Below, one piece after another: positions 1-6,887 of a stretch of 14,231 nucleotides of DNA (the first letter of the stretch is position 1; every line of letters begins with the position of its first letter). The stretch lies in NCBI GenBank assembly GCA_025965775.1, contig JAOPWG010000160.1, forward strand, positions 1-14,231. The letters run 5' to 3'. The position numbers and the translations under genes are program-made. The DNA comes from Modestobacter sp. Its GTDB lineage: Bacteria; Actinomycetota; Actinomycetes; Mycobacteriales; Geodermatophilaceae. The notes under the pieces were generated by a model. That model worked only from the letters and a program-made list of their open reading frames with translations, was not told where the DNA came from and did no database searches.

Positions 1-1436
1 GCCGTCGCGGTCACAACGAGGGCGACGACCCGTCGATGACCCAGCCGTTGATGTACGACATCATCGACCGCAAGCGCTCGGTCCGGAAGCTGTACACCGA
101 GGCGCTGGTCGGCCGCGGGGACATCACCCTGGCCGAGGCCGAGGAGGCCCTGAAGGACTACCGCGGGCAGCTGGAGCGGGCCTTCGCCGAGACCCACGAC
201 GCGCGCGACTCCTCCACCCCGGAGCCGGTGATGGACCCGCGGTCGCCGCAGCAGGCCGCGGTGCACACCGCCATCACCCCGGAGGTGCTCAAGACCATCG
301 GGGACGCGCACGTCTCGCTGCCCACCGACTTCACCCCACACCCGAAGCTGCAGCGCATGCTCGAGCGGCGCGCGGCGATGGCCAGTGAGGGTGGCGTCGA
401 CTGGGCGATGGGCGAGCTGCTGGCCTTCGGGTCGCTGCTCATGCAGGGCGTGACGGTGCGACTGGCCGGCCAGGACTCCCGCCGGGGGACGTTCGTCCAG
501 CGGCACTCGGTGCTCATCGACCGGGAGACCGCCGAGGAGTACACGCCGCTGGCCAACCTGACCGAGGACCAGGCGAAGTTCTTCGTCTACGACTCGCTGC
601 TGTCGGAGTACGCCGCCGTCGGCTTCGAGTACGGCTACTCGGTGGCCAACGACAAGGCGCTGGTCCTCTGGGAGGCCCAGTTCGGTGACTTCGTCGACGG
701 CGCACAGATGGTCATCGACGAGTTCATCAGCAGCGGCGAGGCCAAGTGGGGTCAGCGCTCGGGCGTCGTCATGCTGCTGCCGCACGGCCTGGAGGGCCAG
801 GGCCCCGACCACTCCAGCGGTCGGATCGAGCGCTTCCTGCAGCTGTCCGCCGAGAACAACATGACGGTCGCCAACTGCTCCACGCCGGCCAACTACTTCC
901 ACCTGCTGCGCCGCCAGGCACTCTCGGACGTGCACCGGCCACTGATCGTCTTCACGCCCAAGTCGCTGCTGCGCGCGAAGGCGGCGGTCAGCGCGGTCGC
1001 CGACTTCACCGACGAGCGGTTCCGGCCGGTGCTGCCGGACCCGGGTGTCGGCGGCGAGCCACTGGACGACACGGCCGTGCGCCGGGTGCTGCTGTGCAGC
1101 GGCAAGATCAGCTACGAGCTGTTCGCCCAGCGCGAGTCCTCCGGCATCGCCGACACGGCGGTGCTGCGGGTCGAGCAGCTGTACCCGCTGCCGGCCGAGG
1201 AGATCGCCGAGGCCCTGGAGCGCTACCCCAACGCCACCGACGTCGTGTGGGTCCAGGAGGAGCCGGCCAACATGGGCGCCTGGCAGTTCATGGCGATCAA
1301 CCTGCCCGAACACCTGCCCACCGGGCGGATGCTGCGCAGGGTGTCCCGCAAGGCGTCGGCGAGCCCCGCCGTCGGGTCGGCGAAGGTGCACGAGGCCGAG
1401 CAGCGGCAACTCGTCGCGCAGGCCTTCGCCGACTGA
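1..1436 (+). CDS. kgd: Multifunctional 2-oxoglutarate decarboxylase/dehydrogenase E1 (Kgd/OdhA type), C-terminal part
   Basis: This thiamine-diphosphate enzyme acts on 2-oxoglutarate at the TCA branch point, by decarboxylation, E1 activity or carboligation in the actinobacterial Kgd/OdhA family. The 5' end lies outside the window; the first whole codon is at base 3 and the reading frame runs to TGA at 1434-1436, about 477 codons. Visible family features are the RRGHNEGDDPSMTQP segment at the left edge, the pyrimidine-binding transketolase-like domain from about base 396, VQRHSVLIDRETAEEYTPL with its conserved His, HGLEGQGPDHSSGR near base 783, and a C-terminal block with VLLCSGKISYEL and WVQEEPANMGAW. 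No frameshift is visible. The acyltransferase-like N-terminal domain that separates Kgd/OdhA from plain SucA is not in view, so the subtype rests on overall similarity and the actinobacterial setting. A small DUF6104-type gene follows after 17 bp. Confidence 0.95.
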   Translation, partial: RRGHNEGDDPSMTQPLMYDIIDRKRSVRKLYTEALVGRGDITLAEAEEALKDYRGQLERAFAETHDARDSSTPEPVMDPRSPQQAAVHTAITPEVLKTIGDAHVSLPTDFTPHPKLQRMLERRAAMASEGGVDWAMGELLAFGSLLMQGVTVRLAGQDSRRGTFVQRHSVLIDRETAEEYTPLANLTEDQAKFFVYDSLLSEYAAVGFEYGYSVANDKALVLWEAQFGDFVDGAQMVIDEFISSGEAKWGQRSGVVMLLPHGLEGQGPDHSSGRIERFLQLSAENNMTVANCSTPANYFHLLRRQALSDVHRPLIVFTPKSLLRAKAAVSAVADFTDERFRPVLPDPGVGGEPLDDTAVRRVLLCSGKISYELFAQRESSGIADTAVLRVEQLYPLPAEEIAEALERYPNATDVVWVQEEPANMGAWQFMAINLPEHLPTGRMLRRVSRKASASPAVGSAKVHEAEQRQLVAQAFAD

Positions 1437-1453
1437 CCGGCCCGGGAGCGGAC

Positions 1454-1636
1454 GTGTACTTCACCGACCGCGGGATCGAGGAGCTGGCCGGCCGCCGGGG
1501 CGAGGAGGAGGTCTCCCTCGCCTGGCTGGCCGACCAGCTGCAGGCCTTCGTCGACCAGCACCCGGACTTCGAGGTGCCGATCGAACGGCTGGCCACCTGG
1601 CTGGCCCGGGGCGGCACCGACGACGACATCGACTGA
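1454..1636 (+). CDS. Small DUF6104-type protein
   Basis: A 60-aa soluble acidic protein starting at GTG 1454 (MYFTDRGIEELAGRRG) and ending in a GGTDDDID tail. A purine-rich GGGAGCGGA sits just upstream. From memory it resembles the actinobacterial DUF6104 family, short proteins beginning MYFTDRGIEEL that are often found next to kgd/sucA. The VPIERLATWLAR segment near residues 41-52 is also typical. There are no cysteines, membrane segments or recognisable catalytic motifs. It probably shares a transcript with kgd, 17 bp upstream, and with the MFS gene 7 bp downstream. The function is unknown. Its position suggests some link to 2-oxoglutarate dehydrogenase, but that is inference only. Confidence 0.8.
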   Translation: MYFTDRGIEELAGRRGEEEVSLAWLADQLQAFVDQHPDFEVPIERLATWLARGGTDDDID

Positions 1637-1643
1637 ACCGTCG

Positions 1644-2876
1644 GTGGCGGCACCGAGCCGAGGGGGCACCCGGCAGGGCCTGATGGTCCTGCTCGGTGCC
1701 CTCTCGGCGTTCGGCCCGCTGTCCATGGACCTCTACCTGCCGGCGCTGCCCTCGCTGGAGGCCGATCTCGACACCGGGCAGTCGGCGGCGCAGCTGACCC
1801 TCACCTCGGTCTCGCTGGGGTTGGCCGTCGGCCAGCTCGTCGCCGGGCCCCTGTCGGACCGGCTCGGCCGCCGCGGACCGGCGGTCGTGGGCGTCGGCGC
1901 CTACGCGGTCGCCTCGCTGCTGTGCGCGCTGTCCCCCGGTGTCTGGGTGCTCTCGGGCATCCGCCTGCTGCAGGGCGTGGCCGGGGCGGCGGGCATCGTG
2001 CTGGCCCGGGCGATCGTCCGGGACCGGTTCGACGGTGCCGAGTCCGCCCGGGCGTTCGCCCTGCTGTCCTCGATCATGGGCGCCGCTCCCGTACTGGCCC
2101 CCGTGCTCGGCGCCCAGCTGCTGCGGTTCACCGACTGGCGCGGGGTCTTCGTGGCGCTCACCGTCGTCGGGCTGGCGCTGCTGGCGGCCAGCCTCTGGCG
2201 CCTGCCGGAGACGCTGCCCCCCGACCGCCGGACCGCCGGTGGCCTGCGGGCGACGCTGAGCAGCGGCCGGGTGCTGCTGTCCCAGCGGGCCTTCCTGGCC
2301 GCGGTCCTGGCCCAGGGGCTGGGCTTCGCGGTGATGTTCACCTACATCTCCGGTTCCTCCTTCGTCCTGCAGTCCGGCTACGGCCTGTCCGCGCAGCAGT
2401 TCAGCCTGGTGTTCGCCGGCAACGGCGTCGGCATCGTGCTGGCCGGCCAGCTCTCCCGACTGCTGGTCCGCCGGGTCGGCGCGCGGGCGCTGCTGCGCAC
2501 CGGGCTGGCCGTGGAGGCCGGTGGCAGCGCGCTGCTGGTCGCCGCGGCGTGGGCCGGGTGGGGTCTGCCGGTGGTGCTCGGCGCGCTGTGGCTGGTCGTC
2601 TCGGCCAACGGCCTCGTGCTGCCCAATGCCACCGCCCTGGCGATGGCCGACGCCGCGCGGGCGGCCGGGACGGCGTCGGCGCTGGTCGGGGTGGGCCAGT
2701 TCGCCATCGCCGGCGCGGGCGCTCCGCTGGCCGGACTGGGTCCGGCCGGGGAGCTGCTGCCGATGGCGGTGGTGATGGTCGCCTTCGCCGTCCTCGGACT
2801 GCTGGCCGCGGCCCTGCTGCCGGGCCGGCTCGCGCGCCCGCCGGTCGAGCAGCCGGCCGGAGCCGCCCGGCCCTGA
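1644..2876 (+). CDS. MFS multidrug efflux transporter, Bcr/CflA type (DHA1)
   Basis: A 410-aa inner-membrane proton-coupled exporter with about 12 hydrophobic segments. The first helix carries MDLYLPALPSL (residues 28-38), the Bcr/CflA signature region. The loop between helices 2 and 3 has the MFS motif A, GPLSDRLGRRGP (68-79). The length is normal for Bcr/CflA transporters. I chose GTG 1644, 7 bp after the DUF6104-type gene. An internal ATG at 1683 would shorten the N-terminus by 13 residues but still include helix 1. Neither start has a strong Shine-Dalgarno, so translational coupling to the upstream gene is likely. The substrate cannot be told from sequence. Placement behind kgd could mean shared transcription without shared function. 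Confidence 0.9.
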   Translation: MAAPSRGGTRQGLMVLLGALSAFGPLSMDLYLPALPSLEADLDTGQSAAQLTLTSVSLGLAVGQLVAGPLSDRLGRRGPAVVGVGAYAVASLLCALSPGVWVLSGIRLLQGVAGAAGIVLARAIVRDRFDGAESARAFALLSSIMGAAPVLAPVLGAQLLRFTDWRGVFVALTVVGLALLAASLWRLPETLPPDRRTAGGLRATLSSGRVLLSQRAFLAAVLAQGLGFAVMFTYISGSSFVLQSGYGLSAQQFSLVFAGNGVGIVLAGQLSRLLVRRVGARALLRTGLAVEAGGSALLVAAAWAGWGLPVVLGALWLVVSANGLVLPNATALAMADAARAAGTASALVGVGQFAIAGAGAPLAGLGPAGELLPMAVVMVAFAVLGLLAAALLPGRLARPPVEQPAGAARP

Positions 2877-2937
2877 GGGGGAAGCCGTCCCCGCGCGCCT
2901 CCCCCGCCACCGGGCACGGCGGCGCGAGGCTGCGCGG

Positions 2938-3651
2938 GTGCTCGGACACTCGCACGCGCTCTCCGGTCTCGCTGCCGGCGCCGCGACCCTGCCGTGGGCC
3001 CCCGTGGAGGGCACCGTGGCGCAGGTCGCCTGGGTCTCCGCCGTCGGTGGGTTCGCCATGCTCCCGGACCTGGACCAGCAGGGCGCAACCATCTCCCGGA
3101 TGTGGGGGCCGGTCACCGACCTCCCCTCCGGCCTGGTGGGCCGCATCTCCGGCGGGCATCGCTGGGGCACCCACGACGCCGTCCTGGCCCCGGTGGCGTT
3201 CGGGCTGCTGGCCTACGCCGCGGCCGGGGCGTACTGGTCGAGCCTGCTGCTGCTCGCGCTGGCGATCGGACTGGCGCTGCGGGCGCTCAACTTCGTCATC
3301 CCCGGCCGGGCGGAGAACACCGTCGTGGGCAACCTGCTGATGTCCTGGGGTGGGGCCTGGTTGCTGCTCGACCACAGTCCGAGCCCACAGTGGCTGCCGC
3401 TGGCGGTGATGGCCGGCGTCCTGGCGCACATCGTCGGGGATGCGCTCACCTGTCAGGGGGTGCCGGTGCCCCTGGTGTGGACGCTGCACCGCGCCCGGCT
3501 GGCGTGCACGCCGATGCGCACCGGTGCGACGCTGGAGAAGGCGGTCCTCGTGCCGCTGTTCTCCACGCTCACCCTGGCGTTCCTCTACCTCAACACCGGT
3601 GTCCGCCAGGCGCTGGACCCGTGGGTACAGCTACTGGCCACAGGGCGCTGA
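2938..3651 (+). CDS. YdjM/DUF457-type membrane-bound metal-dependent hydrolase
   Basis: A 237-aa membrane protein of the YdjM (DUF457) family, annotated elsewhere as inner-membrane putative metal-dependent hydrolases. Conserved polar residues lie between membrane segments: GHSHALSG at residues 3-10, LPDLDQQ at 42-48 (D44, D46) and HRWGTHD at 74-80 (H74, H79, D80). They resemble a metal-binding set. There are about five to six hydrophobic stretches. I chose GTG 2938, preceded by a weak purine-rich GCGAGG. It lies 61 bp after the MFS gene on the same strand; whether it shares that transcript is unclear. The substrate is unknown. E. coli YdjM is linked to LexA/SOS, but I see no clear SOS box here. 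Confidence 0.82.
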   Translation: MLGHSHALSGLAAGAATLPWAPVEGTVAQVAWVSAVGGFAMLPDLDQQGATISRMWGPVTDLPSGLVGRISGGHRWGTHDAVLAPVAFGLLAYAAAGAYWSSLLLLALAIGLALRALNFVIPGRAENTVVGNLLMSWGGAWLLLDHSPSPQWLPLAVMAGVLAHIVGDALTCQGVPVPLVWTLHRARLACTPMRTGATLEKAVLVPLFSTLTLAFLYLNTGVRQALDPWVQLLATGR

Positions 3652-3659
3652 CCAGCGAC

Positions 3660-3665
3660 TACGGT
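3660..3665 (+). promoter_or_regulatory. Candidate -10 hexamer TACGGT ahead of the dehydrogenase
   Basis: TACGGT fits the actinobacterial TANNNT pattern and lies 8 nt before GTG 3674. The hydroxyacid dehydrogenase start at 3745 has no clear Shine-Dalgarno, so a leaderless transcript starting near 3674 is plausible. No convincing -35 is visible, the nearest candidate being GCCACA at 3637. Confidence 0.3.
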
Positions 3666-3673
3666 CTGCCGAT

Positions 3674-3748
3674 GTGACTGTCGTCTCATTTGCTGCCCAG
3701 GAGGGCCCGGCCCCCCGCCCGACCGCACCGCCGACGGGCCGGGCATGA
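3674..3748 (+). CDS. Possible 24-codon leader ORF coupled to the dehydrogenase
   Basis: GTG 3674 opens a 24-aa frame beginning MTVVSFAAQEGP and ending in a Pro/Thr-rich PTAPPTGRA. Its TGA at 3746-3748 overlaps the ATG of the next gene as ATGA. It starts 8 nt after a TANNNT hexamer, as expected for a leaderless start. I do not recognise the peptide. It could be a translated leader that delivers ribosomes to the dehydrogenase start, or chance. There is no run of one amino acid that would indicate attenuation control. Confidence 0.25.
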   Translation: MTVVSFAAQEGPAPRPTAPPTGRA

Positions 3749-4704
3749 CCGGGCACGTGTACGTCACCCGGCTGCTCACCGACGACGCCATGGACGCCGT
3801 CGCCGCGCTCGGACTTCCGGTGGTGGCGGGCCGCGAGGTGCCCCCGTCCCGGGCAGAGTTGCTGCGCGACGCGGTCGGTGCGGTCGCGGTGGTCAGCACC
3901 CTCACCGACCGGATGGACTCCGTGGTGCTGGACGCCGCCGGGCCGTCGCTGCGGGTGGTGGCCAACGTCGCCGCCGGCTACGACAACGTCGACCTGGCCG
4001 CTGCCCGCGCCCGGGGCATCGTCGTCACCAACACCCCGGGCGTGCTGGACGCCGCCACCGCCGATCTGACGATGGGGCTGGTGCTGGCCCTGGCCCGGCG
4101 GATCGCCGAGGGCGACCGCTTCCTGCGCACCGGCACCCCCTGGGTGTGGGGGCCGCGGATGATGACCGGACTGGACCTCTCCGCCGGCGCGACGCTGGGG
4201 GTGGTCGGCTACGGCCGGATCGGGCGCGCGGTGGCCCGGCGGGCGCGGGCGTTCGACATGCAGGTGCTGGCCACACCCACCCGCGCGCACCTGACGCCCG
4301 GGGAGCGCGCCGAAGTGGAGTTCCGGGACCTGCCCCAGGTGCTGGCCCTCAGCGACGTGGTCACCCTGCACTGCCCGCTCACCGCGGCGACCCACCACCT
4401 CGTCGACGACGCCGCGCTGTCCCGGATGCGCCCGGGTGCGCTGCTGGTCAACACCGCCCGCGGTGCCATCGTCGACACCGATGCCCTGGTGCGGGCGCTG
4501 ACGGCCGGCCGGCTGGGCGGCGCCGCCCTCGACGTGTTCGAGGACGAGCCACACGTCGACCCGCGGCTGCTCGCCCTGGAGCAGGTGGTGCTGACACCGC
4601 ACCTGGGCAGCGCGGGGAACCGCACCCGCGACGCGATGTGCACCCTGGCGGTGCACAACGTCGCAGCGGTGCTGGCCGGTCAGGAACCGCTCACCCCGGT
4701 GTGA
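3745..4704 (+). CDS. D-isomer 2-hydroxyacid dehydrogenase (glyoxylate/hydroxypyruvate reductase-like)
   Basis: A 319-aa cytosolic NAD(P)H-dependent oxidoreductase interconverting a 2-oxoacid and a D-2-hydroxyacid, of normal family length. The Rossmann motif GYGRIG is at residues 155-160. The catalytic set is R239 in NTARG, E268 in DVFEDEP and H286 in HLGSA. The segment after the second Rossmann strand reads VLATPTR (174-180) with no acidic residue where NAD-specific members carry Asp, which suggests NADPH use. Substrate is most likely glyoxylate or hydroxypyruvate, but family members cannot be separated on motifs alone. ATG 3745 overlaps the stop of a possible leader ORF. The gene is convergent with the malic enzyme gene, with 16 bp between the two stop codons. 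Confidence 0.93.
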   Translation: MTGHVYVTRLLTDDAMDAVAALGLPVVAGREVPPSRAELLRDAVGAVAVVSTLTDRMDSVVLDAAGPSLRVVANVAAGYDNVDLAAARARGIVVTNTPGVLDAATADLTMGLVLALARRIAEGDRFLRTGTPWVWGPRMMTGLDLSAGATLGVVGYGRIGRAVARRARAFDMQVLATPTRAHLTPGERAEVEFRDLPQVLALSDVVTLHCPLTAATHHLVDDAALSRMRPGALLVNTARGAIVDTDALVRALTAGRLGGAALDVFEDEPHVDPRLLALEQVVLTPHLGSAGNRTRDAMCTLAVHNVAAVLAGQEPLTPV

Positions 4705-4706
4705 CC

Positions 4707-4737
4707 GGGGCGTCGTCGGCTCAGCGGGTGACGCCCT
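4707..4737. terminator. Candidate bidirectional terminator hairpin
   Basis: GGGCGTC at 4708-4714 pairs with GACGCCC at 4730-4736, plus an outer G-T wobble at 4707/4737, leaving a 15-nt loop. It spans the gap between the convergent dehydrogenase and malic enzyme genes and includes the malic enzyme stop codon. There is no U-tract on either side, which is usual in very GC-rich actinobacteria. Confidence 0.4.
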
Positions 4738-5905
4738 CCCGGCGGGCGCACGAGGCGACCGCCTCGGCCACCGCGGTGACCACCCGGCGGTCCAGCGGGC
4801 TGGGCACGATGTAGTCGGGGCGCACCTCGTCGCCGACCACGTCGGCGATGGCGGTGGCCGCCGCCAGCTTCATCTCCTCGGTGATGCTGGTCGCTCCGGC
4901 GTCGATCGCCCCCCGGAAGACGCCGGGGAAGGCCAGCACGTTGTTGATCTGGTTGGGCAGGTCGCTGCGCCCGGTGGCCACGACCGCGGCGTACCGGGCG
5001 GCCATCTGCGGGTCCACCTCGGGTATGGGGTTGGCCAGCGAGAAGACGATCGCGCCAGGGGCCATCGAGGCGATCGCCGCCTCCGGCACCGTGCCGCCGG
5101 ACAGGCCGACGTAGACGTCGGCCCCCTCGAGCGCCCCGACCATCGACCCGGCGTACCCGGACCTGTTGGTGTTCTCCGCGGCCCACTGCTTGATCGAGCT
5201 CAGGCCCGCGCGGCCGGTGTGCAGCACACCCTGGGAGTCGGCGACCGAGATGTCCCCGACACCGGCCTCGAGCAGGATCTTCGTGCACGCGATGCCGGCC
5301 GCCCCCGCGCCGGCGACGACGACCCGCAGGTCGCCCAGCGTCCGGCCGGTGACGCGGGCGGCGTTGCGCAACGCGGCAAGGACGACGATCGCCGTCCCGT
5401 GCTGGTCGTCGTGCATGACCGGGATGTCCAGCCGTTCGCGCAGCCGGGCCTCGATGTCGAAGCAGCGCGGCGCGCTGATGTCCTCGAGGTTGATGCCGCC
5501 GAAGGACGGTGCGAGGGCGGTGACGATCTCCACGATCGCGTCCGGGTCGGTGGTGTCCAGCACGATCGGCACGGCGTCCAGACCGGCGAACTCGCTGAAC
5601 AGGCAGGCCTTGCCCTCCATGACCGGGAGCGCCGCGGCCGGCCCGATGTCGCCGAGGCCGAGCACCGCCGTCCCGTCGCTGACCACGGCCACCACCCGGT
5701 GCGCCCAGGTGAACCGGCGGGCGAGCTCGGGCTCGGCGGCGATCGCACTCGACACCCGGGCCACGCCGGGTGTGTAGGTGAGCGCGAGGTCGGCGATCGA
5801 GTCGATCGGCCGGGTCGCGCGCACCGCGAGCTTGCCGCCCTCGTGGACCGCGAACGCGGGGTCGTCGGCGAATCGGTCGGGGGTGCCACCCTGCACAGAG
5901 CCCAT
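4721..5905 (-). CDS. NAD(P)-dependent malic enzyme, short form without phosphotransacetylase domain
   Basis: Oxidative decarboxylation of malate to pyruvate in the cytosol, linking the TCA cycle to pyruvate and reducing power. From ATG 5905 the protein is 394 aa. Catalytic Y44 sits in TYTPGVAR and K99 in MEGKACLF. Metal ligands are E141 and D142 (NLEDI) and D167 (HDDQHGTA). The dinucleotide-binding loop GAGAAG is at 199-204 and NPIPEV at 292-297. The length matches bacterial short malic enzymes and lacks the Pta extension of MaeB. TTG 5926 would add seven residues. I prefer the ATG because TACCCT lies 9 nt upstream and no Shine-Dalgarno is visible, suggesting a leaderless start. sodX ends 33 bp upstream on the same strand, so read-through from sodX is also possible. 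NAD versus NADP use is not resolved. Confidence 0.95.
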   Translation of the reverse strand: MGSVQGGTPDRFADDPAFAVHEGGKLAVRATRPIDSIADLALTYTPGVARVSSAIAAEPELARRFTWAHRVVAVVSDGTAVLGLGDIGPAAALPVMEGKACLFSEFAGLDAVPIVLDTTDPDAIVEIVTALAPSFGGINLEDISAPRCFDIEARLRERLDIPVMHDDQHGTAIVVLAALRNAARVTGRTLGDLRVVVAGAGAAGIACTKILLEAGVGDISVADSQGVLHTGRAGLSSIKQWAAENTNRSGYAGSMVGALEGADVYVGLSGGTVPEAAIASMAPGAIVFSLANPIPEVDPQMAARYAAVVATGRSDLPNQINNVLAFPGVFRGAIDAGATSITEEMKLAAATAIADVVGDEVRPDYIVPSPLDRRVVTAVAEAVASCARREGVTR

Positions 5906-5914
5906 GGGCAACGA

Positions 5915-5920
5915 AGGGTA
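5915..5920 (-). promoter_or_regulatory. Candidate -10 hexamer TACCCT of the malic enzyme gene
   Basis: On the minus strand TACCCT lies 9 nt before the ATG at 5905, the spacing expected if transcription begins at or very near the start codon. The Shine-Dalgarno region is pyrimidine-rich. No convincing -35 is seen; the expected place overlaps the end of sodX. Confidence 0.35.
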
Positions 5921-5938
5921 GAGCAAGCCCGTGGGCGT

Positions 5939-6250
5939 TCAGCCGGGCGCATCCCGAGCCGCGCGCAGCCGCCCCGGGCGCGGCCACATCCGGGCGACCA
6001 CCACGCCCACCACGACGGCCGGGCCGAAGGCGCGGCTGTCGTCGGCCACGAGCCGGTTGTCCCCCTCCACCCAGTGGCCGCCCCGCACCGCCCGGCGGAT
6101 CCGCTTGACGACCAGCAGCTCGGGGCGGGCCGGGAATCGGGCCAGCACCACGTCGCCGGGGCGCACGCCGTCCGACGGCCCCGTCCGCCTGGCCAGCAGC
6201 CGGTCACCGTGCCGGACGGTGGGCGCCATGGAGGGCCCGGTGACGCGCAC
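5939..6250 (-). CDS. sodX: Nickel-type superoxide dismutase maturation protease, S26 signal-peptidase family
   Basis: A 103-aa signal-peptidase-like protein that in NiSOD systems removes the N-terminal propeptide of SodN so that the new N-terminal His can bind nickel. Catalytic Ser7 is in GPSMAPT and Lys49 in VVKRI. The family box VEGDNRLVADDSRAFGP is at 61-77. It diverges from sodN, the expected partner. I chose GTG 6250, which gives MRVTGPSMAPT and leaves 122 bp before sodN. A longer frame opens at GTG 6325, but its first codons are made of the palindrome GTGGTGATCACCAC and its extra residues look unlike family sequence. That would also leave only 47 bp for two promoters. There is no N-terminal membrane helix, as in other short SodX proteins. 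The malic enzyme gene follows after 33 bp on the same strand. Confidence 0.88.
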   Translation of the reverse strand: MRVTGPSMAPTVRHGDRLLARRTGPSDGVRPGDVVLARFPARPELLVVKRIRRAVRGGHWVEGDNRLVADDSRAFGPAVVVGVVVARMWPRPGRLRAARDAPG

Positions 6251-6305
6251 GAGGACCCACCGGGTGAGGAGCCCGGGAGGCCCGGCAGGGTCCGGACCGT
6301 CCGAC

Positions 6306-6334
6306 GTGTTTGTGGTGATCACCACGAGTAGGGT
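6306..6334 (+). promoter_or_regulatory. Candidate sodN promoter
   Basis: TAGGGT at 6329-6334 fits the TANNNT -10 pattern. A T-rich hexamer GTGTTT at 6306-6311 lies 17 bp upstream in the -35 position, though it is a poor match to consensus. The start would be near 6341, giving a leader of about 30 nt with GGAGG at 6362-6366 before ATG 6373. Confidence 0.4.
6312..6325. promoter_or_regulatory. Perfect 14-bp palindrome, candidate operator in the sodX-sodN spacer
   Basis: GTGGTGATCACCAC is perfectly self-complementary over 14 bp. It fills the space between the candidate -35 and -10 of sodN, where a bound repressor would block polymerase. It does not resemble the Nur box half-site TTGCAA that I recall from Streptomyces, so the regulator is unknown. 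It also sits upstream of the chosen sodX start and could affect both genes. Confidence 0.45.
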
Positions 6335-6372
6335 CCCAGACGAACGTTCCCCACCATCTTCGGAGGCACCTC

Positions 6373-6777
6373 ATGCGTCTGTTCCGCATGCTCTCCGCCG
6401 TGGAGGCCACCGCGCACTGCGACCTCCCCTGCGGCGTGTACGACCCGGCTCAGGCCCGGATCGAGGCCGAGAGCGTCAAGGCCATCCAGGAGAAGTACCA
6501 GGGCAACGAGGACCCGGTCTTCCGGGCCCGCGCCATCCTCATCAAGGAGCAGCGGGCCGAGCTGGTCAAGCACCACCTGTGGGTGCTGTGGACCGACTAC
6601 TTCAAGCCCCCGCACTTCGAGAAGTACCCGGAGCTGCACGAGCTGTTCAACAAGGCGACCAAGCAGGCCGGCGCGGCCGGCGGCAAGGGCAGCATGGACC
6701 CCGCGGAGGGCCAGAAGCTGCTGGACTACATCGCGCAGATCGACAAGATCTTCTGGGAGACCAAGGCAGCCGCCTGA
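6373..6777 (+). CDS. sodN: Nickel-dependent superoxide dismutase
   Basis: A 134-aa precursor of the cytosolic NiSOD, which dismutates superoxide to oxygen and peroxide and assembles as a four-helix-bundle homohexamer. The propeptide is the first 14 residues (MRLFRMLSAVEATA). Processing exposes the nickel hook HCDLPCGVYDP at 15-25, so H15, C16 and C20 become His1, Cys2 and Cys6 of the mature enzyme. Length and hook match Streptomyces SodN exactly in layout. A strong GGAGG at 6362-6366 sits 6 nt before the ATG. The divergent sodX gene provides the protease. A palindrome in the promoter suggests repression, perhaps metal-dependent. A strong hairpin follows at 6794-6827. Confidence 0.98.
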   Translation: MRLFRMLSAVEATAHCDLPCGVYDPAQARIEAESVKAIQEKYQGNEDPVFRARAILIKEQRAELVKHHLWVLWTDYFKPPHFEKYPELHELFNKATKQAGAAGGKGSMDPAEGQKLLDYIAQIDKIFWETKAAA

Positions 6778-6793
6778 GCCCCTCCCCGAACGT

Positions 6794-6827
6794 GCTGCCG
6801 GGTCGCCCTCTGGGGTGGCCCGGCAGT
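6794..6827 (+). terminator. Terminator-like hairpin after sodN
   Basis: CTGCCGGG at 6795-6802 pairs with CCCGGCAG at 6819-6826. The inner TCGCCC (6803-6808) and GGGTGG (6813-6818) continue the stem with two G-T wobbles, giving 14 pairs and a TCTG loop. An outer G-T pair can add one more. It begins 17 nt after the sodN stop. The sequence after it is not T-rich. Confidence 0.6.
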
Positions 6828-6887
6828 GTCGTCCCTGCGGCCGGAACCCCGCGGCAGGCCCCGCCCCACCGCAGGAGGCGCCGTCCC

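Noticed and set aside
746..1683. Long open frames overlapping kgd in other phases on the plus strand
   Set aside because: They are Arg/Ala/Pro/Gly-rich shadow translations of a clearly recognisable Kgd sequence.
2878..2892. Hairpin GGGGA-N5-TCCCC after the MFS gene as a terminator
   Set aside because: Only five pairs and no U-tract, within a short gap of 61 bp between same-strand genes; too weak to call.
1461..3489. Very long minus-strand frames opposite the MFS and YdjM-type genes
   Set aside because: Composition is Gln/Arg/Gly-rich without domains, while the plus strand encodes clear membrane proteins; these are GC-driven shadows.
3672..3677. ATGTGA start-stop element upstream of the dehydrogenase
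   Set aside because: The overlapping GTG 3674 frame explains the spacing better, and a start-stop cannot be told from chance.
3631..4656. Minus-strand frame of about 340 codons opposite the hydroxyacid dehydrogenase
   Set aside because: His/Gln/Gly-rich with no motif; the plus strand carries an intact catalytic dehydrogenase.
5219..6331. Plus-strand frame opposite the malic enzyme and sodX
   Set aside because: No family similarity; both minus-strand genes have full active-site motifs.
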